Shown here: piece by piece, positions 1 through 8,425 of the stretch
Numbering within the stretch: position 1 is the stretch's first letter
Layout of the letters: each line of letters opens with the position of its first letter
Origin: CAG-1000 sp964545285
Lineage (GTDB): Bacteria > Bacillota_I > Bacilli_A > RF39 > UBA660
Direction: 5' to 3'
DNA: 43,902 nt
NCBI GenBank assembly: GCA_964545285.1
Contig: CAZJEW010000007.1
Coordinates: 1 to 43,902, forward strand
The notes under the pieces: generated by a model
Database searches by the model: none
The model's input: the letters and a program-made list of their open reading frames with translations, nothing else
Told to the model about the DNA's origin: nothing
Program-made: the position numbers and the translations under genes

Positions 1-539
1 GATACTGTTTCATTTGATATTGGTTCCCCTACTGGAATTACAGTTTCTTGCACTGCTTCATTGACTACAGGTGTCACTGCTTCCATAACAGGTATATCTA
101 ACTCAACCTTCTCGCTTTTTGGTTCAAGTACTTTTTCATTTTCTTGTGTTGGTAAAGGAAGATTAAATTCATTAGAAGAAACATCTACAACTTCACCTAT
201 TGGTTGTGGTTCAGGAATAACATTTCTCATTGAATCTAGAACCTGAGCGGGCATTTGAGTAATATCATTTGGTTTTCCAAGTTCTGCAATTTCAGGATTA
301 ATTTCTACTGGAACTGCATCAACTGGTGGAATTGGCGTATCGTTAGGTATAGAAAGAGGTTGTTCAAATTGAACATTCTCGCTTGTTATGTTTTCTTCAA
401 CAGGTAATTGTTTAGCTAACAAATCAACATTCTTACTATTGACACTAATTTGTTTACCTAAAACGTTTTGATCACTATTTAACCACTTTACACTGTTTAC
501 ATTCAAAGCAGATAAATTGCTTTTACTATTATCATTCAT
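1..539 (-). CDS. Acidic Pro/Glu/Val-rich protein, N-terminal part (cut by window edge)
   Basis: An open frame begins with ATG at 537-539 (MNDNSKSNLSALNV...) and runs without a stop off the left edge, giving about 179 residues. The start is preceded by AGGTGG, which overlaps the end of the DUF1292 gene only 9 bases upstream, so the two are probably co-transcribed. There is no signal peptide or membrane segment in the visible part. The sequence is low-complexity and rich in Pro, Glu, Val and Asn (runs such as PEPQPIGEVVDV), which suggests a disordered cytosolic segment. I do not recognise the family and the C-terminal domain lies outside the window. Confidence 0.7.
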   Translation of the reverse strand, partial: MNDNSKSNLSALNVNSVKWLNSDQNVLGKQISVNSKNVDLLAKQLPVEENITSENVQFEQPLSIPNDTPIPPVDAVPVEINPEIAELGKPNDITQMPAQVLDSMRNVIPEPQPIGEVVDVSSNEFNLPLPTQENEKVLEPKSEKVELDIPVMEAVTPVVNEAVQETVIPVGEPISNETV

Positions 540-548
540 ATTGTCCAC

Positions 549-803
549 CTAACTTTCAACTATTTCTTTCATTGCTTCTTTTACTTTTTGCCAAACAGTA
601 TCATCTTCGATACCAATTAATTTATAAACTCCAGGATCTTTTTCAACAACCTCTGAAACATAAATTTTACTCATTCCTTCACCAGCTGATTCACCTTTTG
701 AAAGAATAACAAAATTTTTCTTTAATGAATTAATTTTGAAAGAATTTATTAATTCTACATCTTCCATTGTACCATCCATATTTTGTATAGAAATCTTACT
801 CAT
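549..803 (-). CDS. DUF1292 family protein (YrzB-like)
   Basis: An 84-residue soluble protein. Its core (KNFVILSKGES, SKIYVSEVVEK, then an acidic stretch and a C-terminal helix DDTVWQKVKEAMKEIVES) matches the pattern of the DUF1292 family: two short beta strands, a variable acidic middle and a final helix with a conserved Trp. Family members are small Bacillota proteins of unknown role, in B. subtilis YrzB, often near RNA or DNA housekeeping genes. ATG is preceded by GAGAGGA. It follows the yutD terminator and leads into the acidic gene on its left, so it is probably the first gene of its transcript. Confidence 0.7.
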   Translation of the reverse strand: MSKISIQNMDGTMEDVELINSFKINSLKKNFVILSKGESAGEGMSKIYVSEVVEKDPGVYKLIGIEDDTVWQKVKEAMKEIVES

Positions 804-852
804 ATTATCCCATTCCTCTCCACTATTCTATTTACTATTACAATTTTAACAT

Positions 853-899
853 ATAAAAAAAAGAATATCAATTATTTTTGAAATAATAATGTATTCTTA
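853..899 (-). terminator. Intrinsic terminator after yutD
   Basis: On the minus strand AAGAATA pairs with TATTCTT (892-898 with 861-867), with an inner ATTATT/AATAAT stem, followed by eight T residues (855-862). It lies directly after the yutD stop codon. Confidence 0.75.
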
Positions 900-904
900 A
901 AATA

Positions 905-1177
905 TTACATTTTTTCTAAAATAAAATATTTACATCCATATGCACAATTTTCTTTAATATATTTTTGAACATTAACATAATCATTATTCTTGTTATAAGA
1001 TTTATTTTGTTTTTTATTAAAACCCTTCAATCTTAATTTTGAATATGCAATATCTCCTACAATATAATCATATATTTCAAAAAAAGATGTATATTTATTT
1101 AAAAACTCTTCTTGATTGAATGCTTCTTTAACATCTTCAATTAACTTATATTTGTTTTTCTCAACTTCAATAATCAT
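905..1177 (-). CDS. yutD: YutD family protein (DUF1027)
   Basis: A 90-residue protein matching YutD along its whole length: the NKYKLIEDVKEAFNQEEF start, the FFEIYDYIVGDIAYSKLRLKGF core and the C-terminal CAYGCKYFILEK with two cysteines. The family is restricted to Bacillota and its function is not established. The start is set at ATG 1177, preceded by AGGTGAT with a 4-base spacer, a context repeated at several genes here. A GTG three codons upstream lies inside that ribosome site and is rejected. yunB lies directly upstream; from memory, yunB and yutD are also chromosomal neighbours in B. subtilis. Confidence 0.85.
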   Translation of the reverse strand: MIIEVEKNKYKLIEDVKEAFNQEEFLNKYTSFFEIYDYIVGDIAYSKLRLKGFNKKQNKSYNKNNDYVNVQKYIKENCAYGCKYFILEKM

Positions 1178-1222
1178 TTTAATCACCTAATTAATTTTAA
1201 CACTTTTATTTATTTTAGTAAA

Positions 1223-1939
1223 CTAGTTGCTTATTATTGGAGAGGAATTAGTTATGATTCCACCATAATACGATGGTATTTTTCCATTAATAATATTAGA
1301 GGATAATAGAATGTTTTTATTAATATTAACATTTTTAGACGCAAAAGGAAAAATAACCATAATATTTAGATTAATATTTAAAAAATTTTCAATTAATGAA
1401 TTATTTATACCATATGATTTTACATTTGTATTAATATGTGTATCTACACTACCTATAAAGCTCACTTTATAAGGTATTTTAGGCCCTATATCAGTCAAAA
1501 TAGCTTTATTATATATTATTCCAAAAGGAATATAGTATATGAGATCATCAGTATTATAATATTTTAAATTTAAATCATTCAGTTTACATTTTTCAATATT
1601 AGATATATTTTTTAATATATTGTCTGATACTAAATAAATAATATTATTTAATATGTTTGTATTATATGATACATCTAATATTTCATTGTCTTCATTTCTA
1701 ATTATTTTGACTATATCTTCATTTCTTACGTTATTTAATATTTCGTATATTGATTTGTTTATTAATATCGTTGATAATTCGATAGATTCACTTTCAGCAA
1801 AATCCAATAAAAATAATCTACTTTTATTACTGAAAGATTTTATTAAGAAAAAAACATTTAAAAATATTATGAAAATAATAACTATAATAATTATTTTATT
1901 ATCAATAAATATTTTATTCCTTAATTTCATTCTTTTCAT
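1223..1939 (-). CDS. yunB: Sporulation protein YunB family
   Basis: About 238 residues: a short basic N-terminus, one membrane segment (about residues 15-34, IIIIVIIFIIFLNVFFLI), then an extracytoplasmic domain. The conserved YunB core is clear: ESIELSTILINKSI, DVSYNT, GPKIPYKVSFIGSVDTHIN, YGINNSLIENF, and IMVIFPFASKNVNINKNI. In Bacillus, YunB is a mother-cell protein needed for proper spore development, so its presence suggests spore-forming ancestry or a retained envelope function. Two ATG codons (1939 and 1930) are possible and neither has a strong ribosome site. A terminator from the gene upstream ends just before it. Confidence 0.85.
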   Translation of the reverse strand: MKRMKLRNKIFIDNKIIIIVIIFIIFLNVFFLIKSFSNKSRLFLLDFAESESIELSTILINKSIYEILNNVRNEDIVKIIRNEDNEILDVSYNTNILNNIIYLVSDNILKNISNIEKCKLNDLNLKYYNTDDLIYYIPFGIIYNKAILTDIGPKIPYKVSFIGSVDTHINTNVKSYGINNSLIENFLNINLNIMVIFPFASKNVNINKNILLSSNIINGKIPSYYGGIITNSSPIISN

Positions 1940-1951
1940 ATTAAATTATAT

Positions 1952-1975
1952 AAAAAAAGGAGTAATTAATACTTC
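1952..1975 (-). terminator. Intrinsic terminator after the tail-anchored protein gene
   Basis: On the minus strand GAAGTA (1970-1975) pairs with TACTCC (1959-1964) with one G-T pair and a 5-base loop, followed by seven T residues (1952-1958). It directly abuts the stop codon at 1976-1978. Confidence 0.7.
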
Positions 1976-2950
1976 TTAAAACCAATTTAAATCAAAAATG
2001 TAGTTTGCTATTATAACACCAGTTATTAATAATACAATTATTATCATGATAATAGCAAATTTCGAATAAAAGCCAGAATCTGATTCATCATCATCATTTT
2101 TATCATCACTAATACTTTCAAAATCGCCCTTATTAAATGATAATGAGTTTGTAAAAAATGACTTATCTATATTTGACATTTTCTTATCTTCTTCTTTTGA
2201 TTCAATCTTTTCAATAACCGGAGGTTCACTATTAGTTCCCATGGCTTTTTTAAGTCTCTCTTTTTCAAGAAGTAAGTCTTGAGTCATATCATCTAAAGGT
2301 TTTTGAAGCTCATTAAATTTTCTTGTAATACTTTCCAATTCATTTTCCATATTTAATGTATTAACTTCATCAGTTATTGGTGCCATAACAACAGTATTTT
2401 CATTATCCGACATCAAATCACTAAATAATTCATCTTTTTTTATAGATTGAGTTTTAGATATATCATTTATTAAATTTACTATTGTCTTTTCTTCAGTATT
2501 TAATTCATCAATTGGTTCAGTAACATCACTATAATCATTTTTATCTTCAATTTTAATTTTATTTAATATATCATATTCTGTATTATTTATTTTTTTATAC
2601 CTTATACTTTCATAATTTGATTCTTGTGATTCTTTAGCTTTTTCTAATACGGTATTGATATCATATTCTTTTGGTTCTTCTCTTTCAATTCTTATTTCTT
2701 CTTTTTCAGGTAAATCTAATGTGGCTCTTCTTTTTGTTTCAGTTTCTTCGTTATTTTTCATATAAATGTATTTTTTAATTTTTTCAATATCTATTTGTTT
2801 TGGCGCTTCAGAAATAACACTAACATTATTGTTAGTTTTAATACGTGATAAATCACCTAGTTCTATGCTAGAATATATATCAGAATTTCTTTTAGTTCTG
2901 CTCATAGCATGAGAACTAGAATCATCATATTTCCCCATTCTTGAATCCAT
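1976..2950 (-). CDS. Tail-anchored charged protein of unknown function
   Basis: About 324 residues. The first 290 are hydrophilic, rich in Glu, Lys, Ser and Asn, with predicted helical or coiled stretches (LESITRKFNELQKPLDDMTQ, then a KERLKKAM segment). A single C-terminal membrane segment (SKFAIIMIIIVLLITGVIIANYI region) would anchor it with the bulk in the cytoplasm. ATG 2950 is chosen because GGTGA lies just before it; an ATG four codons upstream overlaps that ribosome site. The topology resembles division or sporulation scaffold proteins, but I recognise no family, and the disordered sequence carries little phylogenetic signal. A promoter should lie in the about 100-base gap shared with the divergent ferredoxin gene. 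Confidence 0.65.
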   Translation of the reverse strand: MDSRMGKYDDSSSHAMSRTKRNSDIYSSIELGDLSRIKTNNNVSVISEAPKQIDIEKIKKYIYMKNNEETETKRRATLDLPEKEEIRIEREEPKEYDINTVLEKAKESQESNYESIRYKKINNTEYDILNKIKIEDKNDYSDVTEPIDELNTEEKTIVNLINDISKTQSIKKDELFSDLMSDNENTVVMAPITDEVNTLNMENELESITRKFNELQKPLDDMTQDLLLEKERLKKAMGTNSEPPVIEKIESKEEDKKMSNIDKSFFTNSLSFNKGDFESISDDKNDDDESDSGFYSKFAIIMIIIVLLITGVIIANYIFDLNWF

Positions 2951-3049
2951 ATATTTCACCATACTAATAATATCACAATTATGTAAAAAATAAAACTATG
3001 TATAGATTTTTTTAAAAATTTATTTTATAATTCTCATAAAGGAGATATT

Positions 3050-3262
3050 ATGGAAAAATTAAATGTTAATAGTGACATTTGTATAGGTTGTGGTTTATGT
3101 GTAAGTCAAAATGAAGAATATTTCGAATTTAATGATGAAGGATTAAGCACAGTTAAAAAAGACAACGTTGATGCAAATGACAAAAAAGATTTACTAAATA
3201 TTGTAGAAAGTTGCCCTGTTGGAGCAATTACTATAGAAGAAGAAAAAGAAGTTACTGAGTAA
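3050..3262 (+). CDS. Small [4Fe-4S] ferredoxin
   Basis: A 70-residue soluble protein with one iron-sulfur motif: CIGCGLC near residues 11-17 and the fourth ligand in ESCPVGAI near residue 55. Length and acidic composition fit a single-cluster ferredoxin of the type common in Bacillota and Thermotogae. It is a plausible electron acceptor for the pyruvate oxidoreductase encoded at 27.4-30.8 kb; that link is inference. GGAGATATT precedes the ATG, an excellent ribosome site. It is one of only three protein genes on the plus strand and is transcribed divergently from the tail-anchored gene. Confidence 0.9.
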   Translation: MEKLNVNSDICIGCGLCVSQNEEYFEFNDEGLSTVKKDNVDANDKKDLLNIVESCPVGAITIEEEKEVTE

Positions 3263-3280
3263 CTTCTTTTATTATATTTT
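3248..3280. terminator. Bidirectional terminator between ferredoxin and rluB
   Basis: GAAGTTA (3248-3254) and TAACTTC (3260-3266) form a stem that includes the ferredoxin stop codon. TTTT and a later T-rich tract follow on plus; on minus the hairpin is followed by TTTTTC, so it can also serve the convergent rluB gene. Confidence 0.75.
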
Positions 3281-3979
3281 TTTCAAATCATTTATTTCTT
3301 TATATGTAAGTTTTCTATATTCGCCCATCTTTAGATTATCAAGAGTAAGAAATGAATATCTTATTCTTTTTAATTTTAATACTTTATACCCAAAATATAA
3401 AAACATATTTTTAATTTCATGATTTCTTCCTTCAGAAATAGTTACTTCAAGATATGATTTAGAATTTTTAACATCTGTTTTTTTTAATTTAACCCTACAT
3501 TTTTTAGTTTTTACTCCGTCTAAAATAATTCCGGATTCTAAGTCTTTAATTTGGAGAACTTTAATCAAACCATTTATTTTAACTTGATAAACTTTTTCAA
3601 TATTTTTACTTGGATGCATAAGATTGTTTGCCAATTCACCATCATTAGTTAATAATAATATTCCACTAGTATCATAATCAAGTCTTCCAATAGGATATAT
3701 TTTTTTCTTAGTATCAATTAAATCTACAACAGATAATCTGTTTTTATCATCTTTTGTTGTTGTAACAACTTTTTCAGGTTTATATAATAAATAATATTCT
3801 TTACTCTCTCTTTTAATTAATTCGCCATTAACAGCAATTTTATCACTTTCTTTCACCTTCGTACCAAGTTCAGTTATAACAATACCATTTACTTCTACTT
3901 TACCATCAATAATTAGTTTTTCACTATTTCTTCTAGATGCTACTCCACACTCACTTAAATATTTTTGAATTCTTTCCAT
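3272..3979 (-). CDS. rluB: rRNA pseudouridine synthase, RsuA/RluB family
   Basis: A 235-residue enzyme that converts uridine to pseudouridine in ribosomal RNA. It has an N-terminal S4 RNA-binding domain (ERIQKYLSECGVASRR..., residues 1-60) and the synthase domain with the catalytic Asp in PIGRLDYDTSGILLLTNDG and the ISEGRNHEIKNM motif near the C-terminus. Length and order are normal for the family; B. subtilis RluB acts on 23S rRNA. ATG 3979 is chosen because GGTGAT lies four bases before it; a TTG nine codons upstream has no ribosome site. It directly follows the carboxypeptidase gene, as in many Bacillota where dac and rluB are linked. Confidence 0.9.
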   Translation of the reverse strand: MERIQKYLSECGVASRRNSEKLIIDGKVEVNGIVITELGTKVKESDKIAVNGELIKRESKEYYLLYKPEKVVTTTKDDKNRLSVVDLIDTKKKIYPIGRLDYDTSGILLLTNDGELANNLMHPSKNIEKVYQVKINGLIKVLQIKDLESGIILDGVKTKKCRVKLKKTDVKNSKSYLEVTISEGRNHEIKNMFLYFGYKVLKLKRIRYSFLTLDNLKMGEYRKLTYKEINDLKKI

Positions 3980-4006
3980 ACTTATCACCGAGTTAATTAT
4001 AAACAA

Positions 4007-5044
4007 TTATTTAAAAAATGACAATAAAGATTTAAATTTATTAATTTTTTCGTAATAATAAATATAATATAATTTTTCTTTACAAATTAATTCATTATCC
4101 AAATAAACATTCAATGACCCCGCAATATTGTTCTTAAATTTCTCATTAATTTTAACTTTAATGTTTAATTTGTTAATTTCATTTTCTTTTATTAAAACAC
4201 TTATATCATTATTAATATACATAAAGTATTTTTTATATTTTGAATTATTTAGCGAAAATGAATATTTATCTATTATTTTATATTTCTCATAAATATTAAA
4301 ATATTTTTCATATAAATTTTTATGTAATATAAATTTATTAGATTCATCAATTGACGTTATAATAAGATTTTTATTATCTTTTGATGCACTTGATACAAAT
4401 ACTTGTCCACTAGCCTTAGTGTATCCTATTTTACCAGCAGTAGAATATTTATAAATGTCTAATAATTTATTTTTATTATACCAAATATACTCATTTATAT
4501 TGGTTTTTAATTTATATTTTTTAGTACTTGAAATATGCAAAAATGTTTTATTGTTAATGGCATATCTCATTAATAATGCTAAATCATAAGCAGAAGAATG
4601 ATTTTTAGAATCATCATTTAATCCATGCGGATTTTCAAAAGTAGTATCATTCATTCCTATCATTTTTGCTTTTTGATTCATTAAATAAACAAACTCATCA
4701 TACCCATATATGTTTGTTGCTATAATATTAGCGGCATCATTACCACTAACTAACAATAGCCCATATAGTAAGTCTTTTAAACTAAATTCTTCACCAATTT
4801 TAGCATATATCATTGAGCCATTAACAAGATTTATTTCCTCTCCCACAATAAATTTACTATTAATATTTCCATATTCTAAAGCGACAATAGCCGTCATAAT
4901 TTTAGTAGTTGATGCAATAAGCTTTTCTTCATGAGCATTACTCTCATATAATACCCTTTTGCTATCTGCATCCATTACCACAATTGAAGCATTTATTAAC
5001 ATCGGTATAAATAAAAAACATAATATTAAAATTTTTAATTTCAT
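4007..5044 (-). CDS. D-alanyl-D-alanine carboxypeptidase, PBP5/DacF-like (S11)
   Basis: A 345-residue exported serine peptidase that trims the terminal D-Ala from peptidoglycan stem peptides. A signal peptide covers residues 1-19. Catalytic motifs: SxxK at S45-T-T-K48 and SGN at 100-102. The third motif, usually KTGxT, is K205-I-G-Y-T209 here, with Thr replaced by Ile. After residue 250 there is a beta-rich C-terminal domain, but no obvious final amphipathic anchor beyond a basic/aromatic tail. There is no visible ribosome site before ATG 5044; a TAATAT box five bases upstream raises the possibility of a leaderless transcript. It lies upstream of rluB. Confidence 0.88.
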   Translation of the reverse strand: MKLKILILCFLFIPMLINASIVVMDADSKRVLYESNAHEEKLIASTTKIMTAIVALEYGNINSKFIVGEEINLVNGSMIYAKIGEEFSLKDLLYGLLLVSGNDAANIIATNIYGYDEFVYLMNQKAKMIGMNDTTFENPHGLNDDSKNHSSAYDLALLMRYAINNKTFLHISSTKKYKLKTNINEYIWYNKNKLLDIYKYSTAGKIGYTKASGQVFVSSASKDNKNLIITSIDESNKFILHKNLYEKYFNIYEKYKIIDKYSFSLNNSKYKKYFMYINNDISVLIKENEINKLNIKVKINEKFKNNIAGSLNVYLDNELICKEKLYYIYYYEKINKFKSLLSFFK

Positions 5045-5088
5045 ATTTAATATTATGTTTTATTGTATTATTTTATATTTATATTATT

Positions 5089-5114
5089 AAAAATAAAAGT
5101 TATTTCTAACTTTC
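5089..5114 (-). terminator. Intrinsic terminator after lipoprotein gene
   Basis: Minus-strand stem AAAGTTA/TAACTTT (5107-5113 with 5096-5102) with a GAAA loop that contains part of the stop codon, followed by TATTTTTAA. Confidence 0.65.
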
Positions 5115-5648
5115 ATAATCATATAATCCATGAATCTTTTCTAGTGTTGTATTATCAGGATTTTGGACAATCCATGTTCCATTTTCTTTTGTTAAATAAA
5201 AGTCAATATCATATTCTATTATTTCTTTAGTATTTAACATTTGATCAATTCTATAACTATCGTATGATTCTTGATTAAACACATCATCATTATAGAATAA
5301 TTCATTATTGTTATTAAGATAATCTAATGATTGTATTGCAGACTTATACAAATCATAAACAGTAATATGAACTCTTACTACAGCAGCATCTCCATCAGTT
5401 GTTTCATCTTTTATTTCATATTTTAAATTAGTATATTGTCTTTTCAAAACTTCTTTATATTTATTTTGATTAGTGGTTGAAAGTCCTTCTTTAGCAACAG
5501 ATGTTTCAATATTAGTTTCAACATCTTCACTAATTGAAGTATATCTACTTAAAAACTCTTTTACTTTTTCTTTTGGTGTATTAGTTCCACATCCTGATAA
5601 TAACAGTATAAAAAGAACACTTAATATTACTAAATGGATTTTTTTCAT
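5106..5648 (-). CDS. Putative lipoprotein
   Basis: 180 residues with a lipoprotein signal peptide (MKKIHLVILSVLFILLLSGC; lipobox LSGC with the lipidated Cys at residue 20). The mature part has a helical segment, then a beta-rich region (VVRVHITVYDLYKS..., EYDIDFYLTKENGTWIV) that resembles NTF2-like or DUF4878-type accessory lipoprotein folds; the final GTWIVQNPDN is typical of such folds. No catalytic residues are evident. AGGAGGTAAA precedes the ATG. No partner is implied by the neighbours. Confidence 0.75.
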   Translation of the reverse strand: MKKIHLVILSVLFILLLSGCGTNTPKEKVKEFLSRYTSISEDVETNIETSVAKEGLSTTNQNKYKEVLKRQYTNLKYEIKDETTDGDAAVVRVHITVYDLYKSAIQSLDYLNNNNELFYNDDVFNQESYDSYRIDQMLNTKEIIEYDIDFYLTKENGTWIVQNPDNTTLEKIHGLYDYES

Positions 5649-5686
5649 TTTACCTCCTAATAATAGTTTTTACAATATTTTAATTA

Positions 5687-6253
5687 TTATACACTTATTG
5701 ATTTTATTGCTTCATAAAAGTCATTTATTTTATCAACGGATGCATTATTAATATTATTATATAAATAATTAACATCGGAGCTCTTAATATTAAAATACTC
5801 ATAATTTAAATACTTAATAATGCATTTATCTTCTTTATTATTACTTATAAAACTTTTTATATAATTAATTCTTTGTGTTTCGTTTCTTGAATAATAAGAA
5901 TATTTTACATCATTAATATTACTATATTTCAATTTTATGCACTTTTCTCTTTGCATTATTTGAAGAACACTATATTCTTCATCTAATTGAAGTTTACTTC
6001 TTTTAATACTATTTTTATTGTTATCAAATTCAACACATAAAGCATCAAAGTCATTACAAAAAATAGCTAATTTTTCATTTATAGAACCACCTAAAAGACG
6101 AATATCTTTTTTAAGAAGATTATAATAATCTTTATTATTTATTTTATATACATTTATTTTACTGATTATTTTAATTTTATCGTTACTTTCCCATTCATAG
6201 AAATTTAATAATTCTTTGTTTAGATTAATTGATATGTTTTTTATAGTTTTCAT
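5687..6253 (-). CDS. Hypothetical soluble protein, coupled to a small membrane protein
   Basis: 188 residues, no signal peptide or membrane segment, Asn/Lys/Tyr rich. The ATG overlaps the stop of the upstream gene (ATGA at 6250-6253) with AAAGG upstream, so the two are translationally coupled. The sequence mixes short strands and helices (KIKIISKINVYKIN..., QRINYIKSFISNNKED) and I do not recognise a family. The coupled small membrane protein suggests a membrane-associated role. Confidence 0.6.
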   Translation of the reverse strand: MKTIKNISINLNKELLNFYEWESNDKIKIISKINVYKINNKDYYNLLKKDIRLLGGSINEKLAIFCNDFDALCVEFDNNKNSIKRSKLQLDEEYSVLQIMQREKCIKLKYSNINDVKYSYYSRNETQRINYIKSFISNNKEDKCIIKYLNYEYFNIKSSDVNYLYNNINNASVDKINDFYEAIKSISV

Positions 6254-6453
6254 TTTTTTACCTTTCTAAAAAAAATAATAATTAATAATACTCCAGGAAT
6301 TAAAGATAAGCATTCTATTCGTTTAATTATAAATAAAATATAATTAAAGAAATCATATCCCATATTTAATATATTTAAATATACTATGATAAAAAATATA
6401 GAATAAGATACTAATATTATACCCAACAATAAATAAATTATTTTGTTAAACAT
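6250..6453 (-). CDS. Small two-helix membrane protein
   Basis: 67 residues, mostly two hydrophobic helices (about 5-28 and 36-61) and a basic tail (FRKVKK), implying the C-terminus is cytoplasmic. Its stop overlaps the next start as ATGA. There is no ribosome site before the ATG; TATAAT at 6459-6464 ends five bases before the start codon, so a leaderless transcript is possible. Unknown family. Confidence 0.55.
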   Translation of the reverse strand: MFNKIIYLLLGIILVSYSIFFIIVYLNILNMGYDFFNYILFIIKRIECLSLIPGVLLIIIFFRKVKK

Positions 6454-6509
6454 AGTAAATTATATTTCTATTTATTAAAAAATATTATATAATGATTAAG
6501 GTGATTATT

Positions 6510-7304
6510 ATGTTATTAAAATATATTTTATTAGGACTTATTCAAGGATTAACTGAAACTATTCCTGTTTCTTCTAGTGGGCACTTAATGATTGTTAAAA
6601 GATTAATAGATGCTAATATAGATTTTGACACTTTAGCAATTCTTACTAACTTTGGATCTTTAGTAGCTATTATTATATTGTTTTGGAAAGATATAGTTAA
6701 ATTAATAAGTGGTTTTTTTAAATATATACCTTCTAAAGACGATAAATATAAAAACGATTATAAATATTGTTGGATGATTGTTCTTGGATGCATTCCAGCA
6801 GGATTAATGGGAGTTTTAGTAAGTAAATTAAATGTATTTGATAAAATAGAAAATAATATTAAAATAGTTGGGGTCTCTTTAATAATTACTTCTATATTGT
6901 TATTTATTGTAAGAAATTTCAAAGGTAAAAAAGATGATAATAAGATTGGTACTAAAGAGGCATTAACGGTAGGTATATTTCAAATATTAGGTATATTCCC
7001 TGGTATTAGTAGAAGCGGTTCTACAATCGTTGGAGGTATGGCTAGTGGGCTTAAAAGAGATACAGCATTTAAGTATTCATTTATGCTTTATATTCCTATG
7101 AGTATTGCAGCTATGGCACTTGAGTTAAGTGATTTAAAAATAGAGAGTAATTTAATAGTATATTATGTTATCTCAATAATTGTTGCTTTCATTGCCACAT
7201 TATTAGTGACTAAATGGTTTAGAAAAATAGTTAACAATGGCAAACTAATATACTTTAGTTTATATTGTTTAATAGTTGGTATTCTAGTTATAGTATTTAT
7301 GTAA
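6510..7304 (+). CDS. uppP: Undecaprenyl-diphosphatase UppP (BacA family)
   Basis: A 264-residue polytopic membrane enzyme that dephosphorylates undecaprenyl pyrophosphate and so recycles the lipid carrier for wall synthesis. Signature motifs are intact: GLIQGLTETIPVSSSGHLMI at the N-terminus with the catalytic Glu/Ser region, and PGISRSGSTIVGGM in the second half. ATG 6510 is chosen since AAGGTGAT lies four bases upstream; an in-frame ATG six codons earlier lacks a ribosome site. It confirms a peptidoglycan-containing envelope. Family members can confer bacitracin tolerance. Confidence 0.93.
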   Translation: MLLKYILLGLIQGLTETIPVSSSGHLMIVKRLIDANIDFDTLAILTNFGSLVAIIILFWKDIVKLISGFFKYIPSKDDKYKNDYKYCWMIVLGCIPAGLMGVLVSKLNVFDKIENNIKIVGVSLIITSILLFIVRNFKGKKDDNKIGTKEALTVGIFQILGIFPGISRSGSTIVGGMASGLKRDTAFKYSFMLYIPMSIAAMALELSDLKIESNLIVYYVISIIVAFIATLLVTKWFRKIVNNGKLIYFSLYCLIVGILVIVFM

Positions 7305-7333
7305 AAAAAATATTACATTAGTAATATTTTTTT
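7303..7333. terminator. Bidirectional terminator between uppP and rmuC
   Basis: ATATTAC and GTAATAT (about 7310-7316 and 7321-7327) pair around an ATTA loop, flanked by A-run and T-run on both sides, so it works in either direction. It contains the rmuC stop codon region. Confidence 0.8.
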
Positions 7334-8402
7334 AATCAATTAGTTTTTTATTGTCTTCTTCTATATTCACATTATTTATTGATTCAAACCTTTTCGTTAT
7401 TTTATCCGTCGTTATATGTATATTTTCAACATCATCTGAAACTGTTTTAATACTTCTTGATAGTTTATCCCATCTTTCTTTATATCTTCCAAATTCGAGT
7501 CCTAATTTATTTAATTCCTCATGTATTATAGAAGTGTACTTATCTCGTTCAAGTCCCATTAATACAGATTGAATAATAGTTAATAAACTCATCAAAGTTG
7601 TGGGAGAAGTTATCCATACTCTTTTTGAAGCAGCATATTTTATTACATTAGGATGATATGCATTAATTTCAGCAAATATAGCTTCAGCAGGTAAGAACAT
7701 TATTGCTTGATCTGTTGTTTCCTTATCTATAATATATTTATCAGCTATTGCATCTATATGTTTTTTTACATCGGAATCAAATGCTTTAAATCTAAGAACT
7801 CTTTCTGTTTCACTTAAACCTTTTTCAACAAGTCTTCTATAATTTTCTAATGGGAATTTTGAATCAATGCATATGGTTCCTAAAGGTTCAGGACCAAATA
7901 CTATAGCATCAGCAATACTGCCATTAGATAATGTATATTGCCTTTGATAAATTTTGTCATTCTTTTCACCAAATATAGATGAAAGTAAATGATATAAATT
8001 TATTTCGCCAAATATTCCTCTGCTCTTTTTATCAGTAAGAATACCTTCTAATGAAACTATTTCAGTACTAAGACCATCAATTTTTTTCTGTGCTTCATCA
8101 ATTTTAGCAAGTCTTTCAACAACAGTATTAAAAGTCTTATTAGTTTTCTCAAATCCTTCTTGTAGTTTTTCATTAACTTTTGAATTTATTTTTTCAAGTT
8201 TATCTTCTACCCTATCATTTAATGAATTAAAATCTTTATTTAGTTCAACAGAAAAATCATGTTTAAATTCTCCAATTTCTTTTATTAAATTTAATTCCGT
8301 CCTAGAAATTTTATCATTTAAATCACTATTATTCTTCTTAAAAATTAATATTATTAATAATATTATAACAATTATTAATAATCCAATAATTATATATTCC
8401 AT
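7332..8402 (-). CDS. rmuC: DNA recombination protein RmuC
   Basis: About 356 residues. An N-terminal membrane anchor (about 3-23) is followed by a coiled coil (about 30-115; repeated NDRVEDKLEKINSKVNEKL-type heptads) and the RmuC nuclease-like core (about 115-310) with RGIFGEINLYHLLSS, ICIDSKFPLENYRRL and PAEAIFAEI. RmuC limits inversions and rearrangements at short inverted repeats; its core belongs to the PD-(D/E)XK-like group. ATG 8402 is used because AGGTGAT lies four bases upstream; GTG 8411 is inside that site. Confidence 0.9.
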   Translation of the reverse strand: MEYIIIGLLIIVIILLIILIFKKNNSDLNDKISRTELNLIKEIGEFKHDFSVELNKDFNSLNDRVEDKLEKINSKVNEKLQEGFEKTNKTFNTVVERLAKIDEAQKKIDGLSTEIVSLEGILTDKKSRGIFGEINLYHLLSSIFGEKNDKIYQRQYTLSNGSIADAIVFGPEPLGTICIDSKFPLENYRRLVEKGLSETERVLRFKAFDSDVKKHIDAIADKYIIDKETTDQAIMFLPAEAIFAEINAYHPNVIKYAASKRVWITSPTTLMSLLTIIQSVLMGLERDKYTSIIHEELNKLGLEFGRYKERWDKLSRSIKTVSDDVENIHITTDKITKRFESINNVNIEEDNKKLID

Positions 8403-8425
8403 ATCTATCACCTAACTATATTTTA

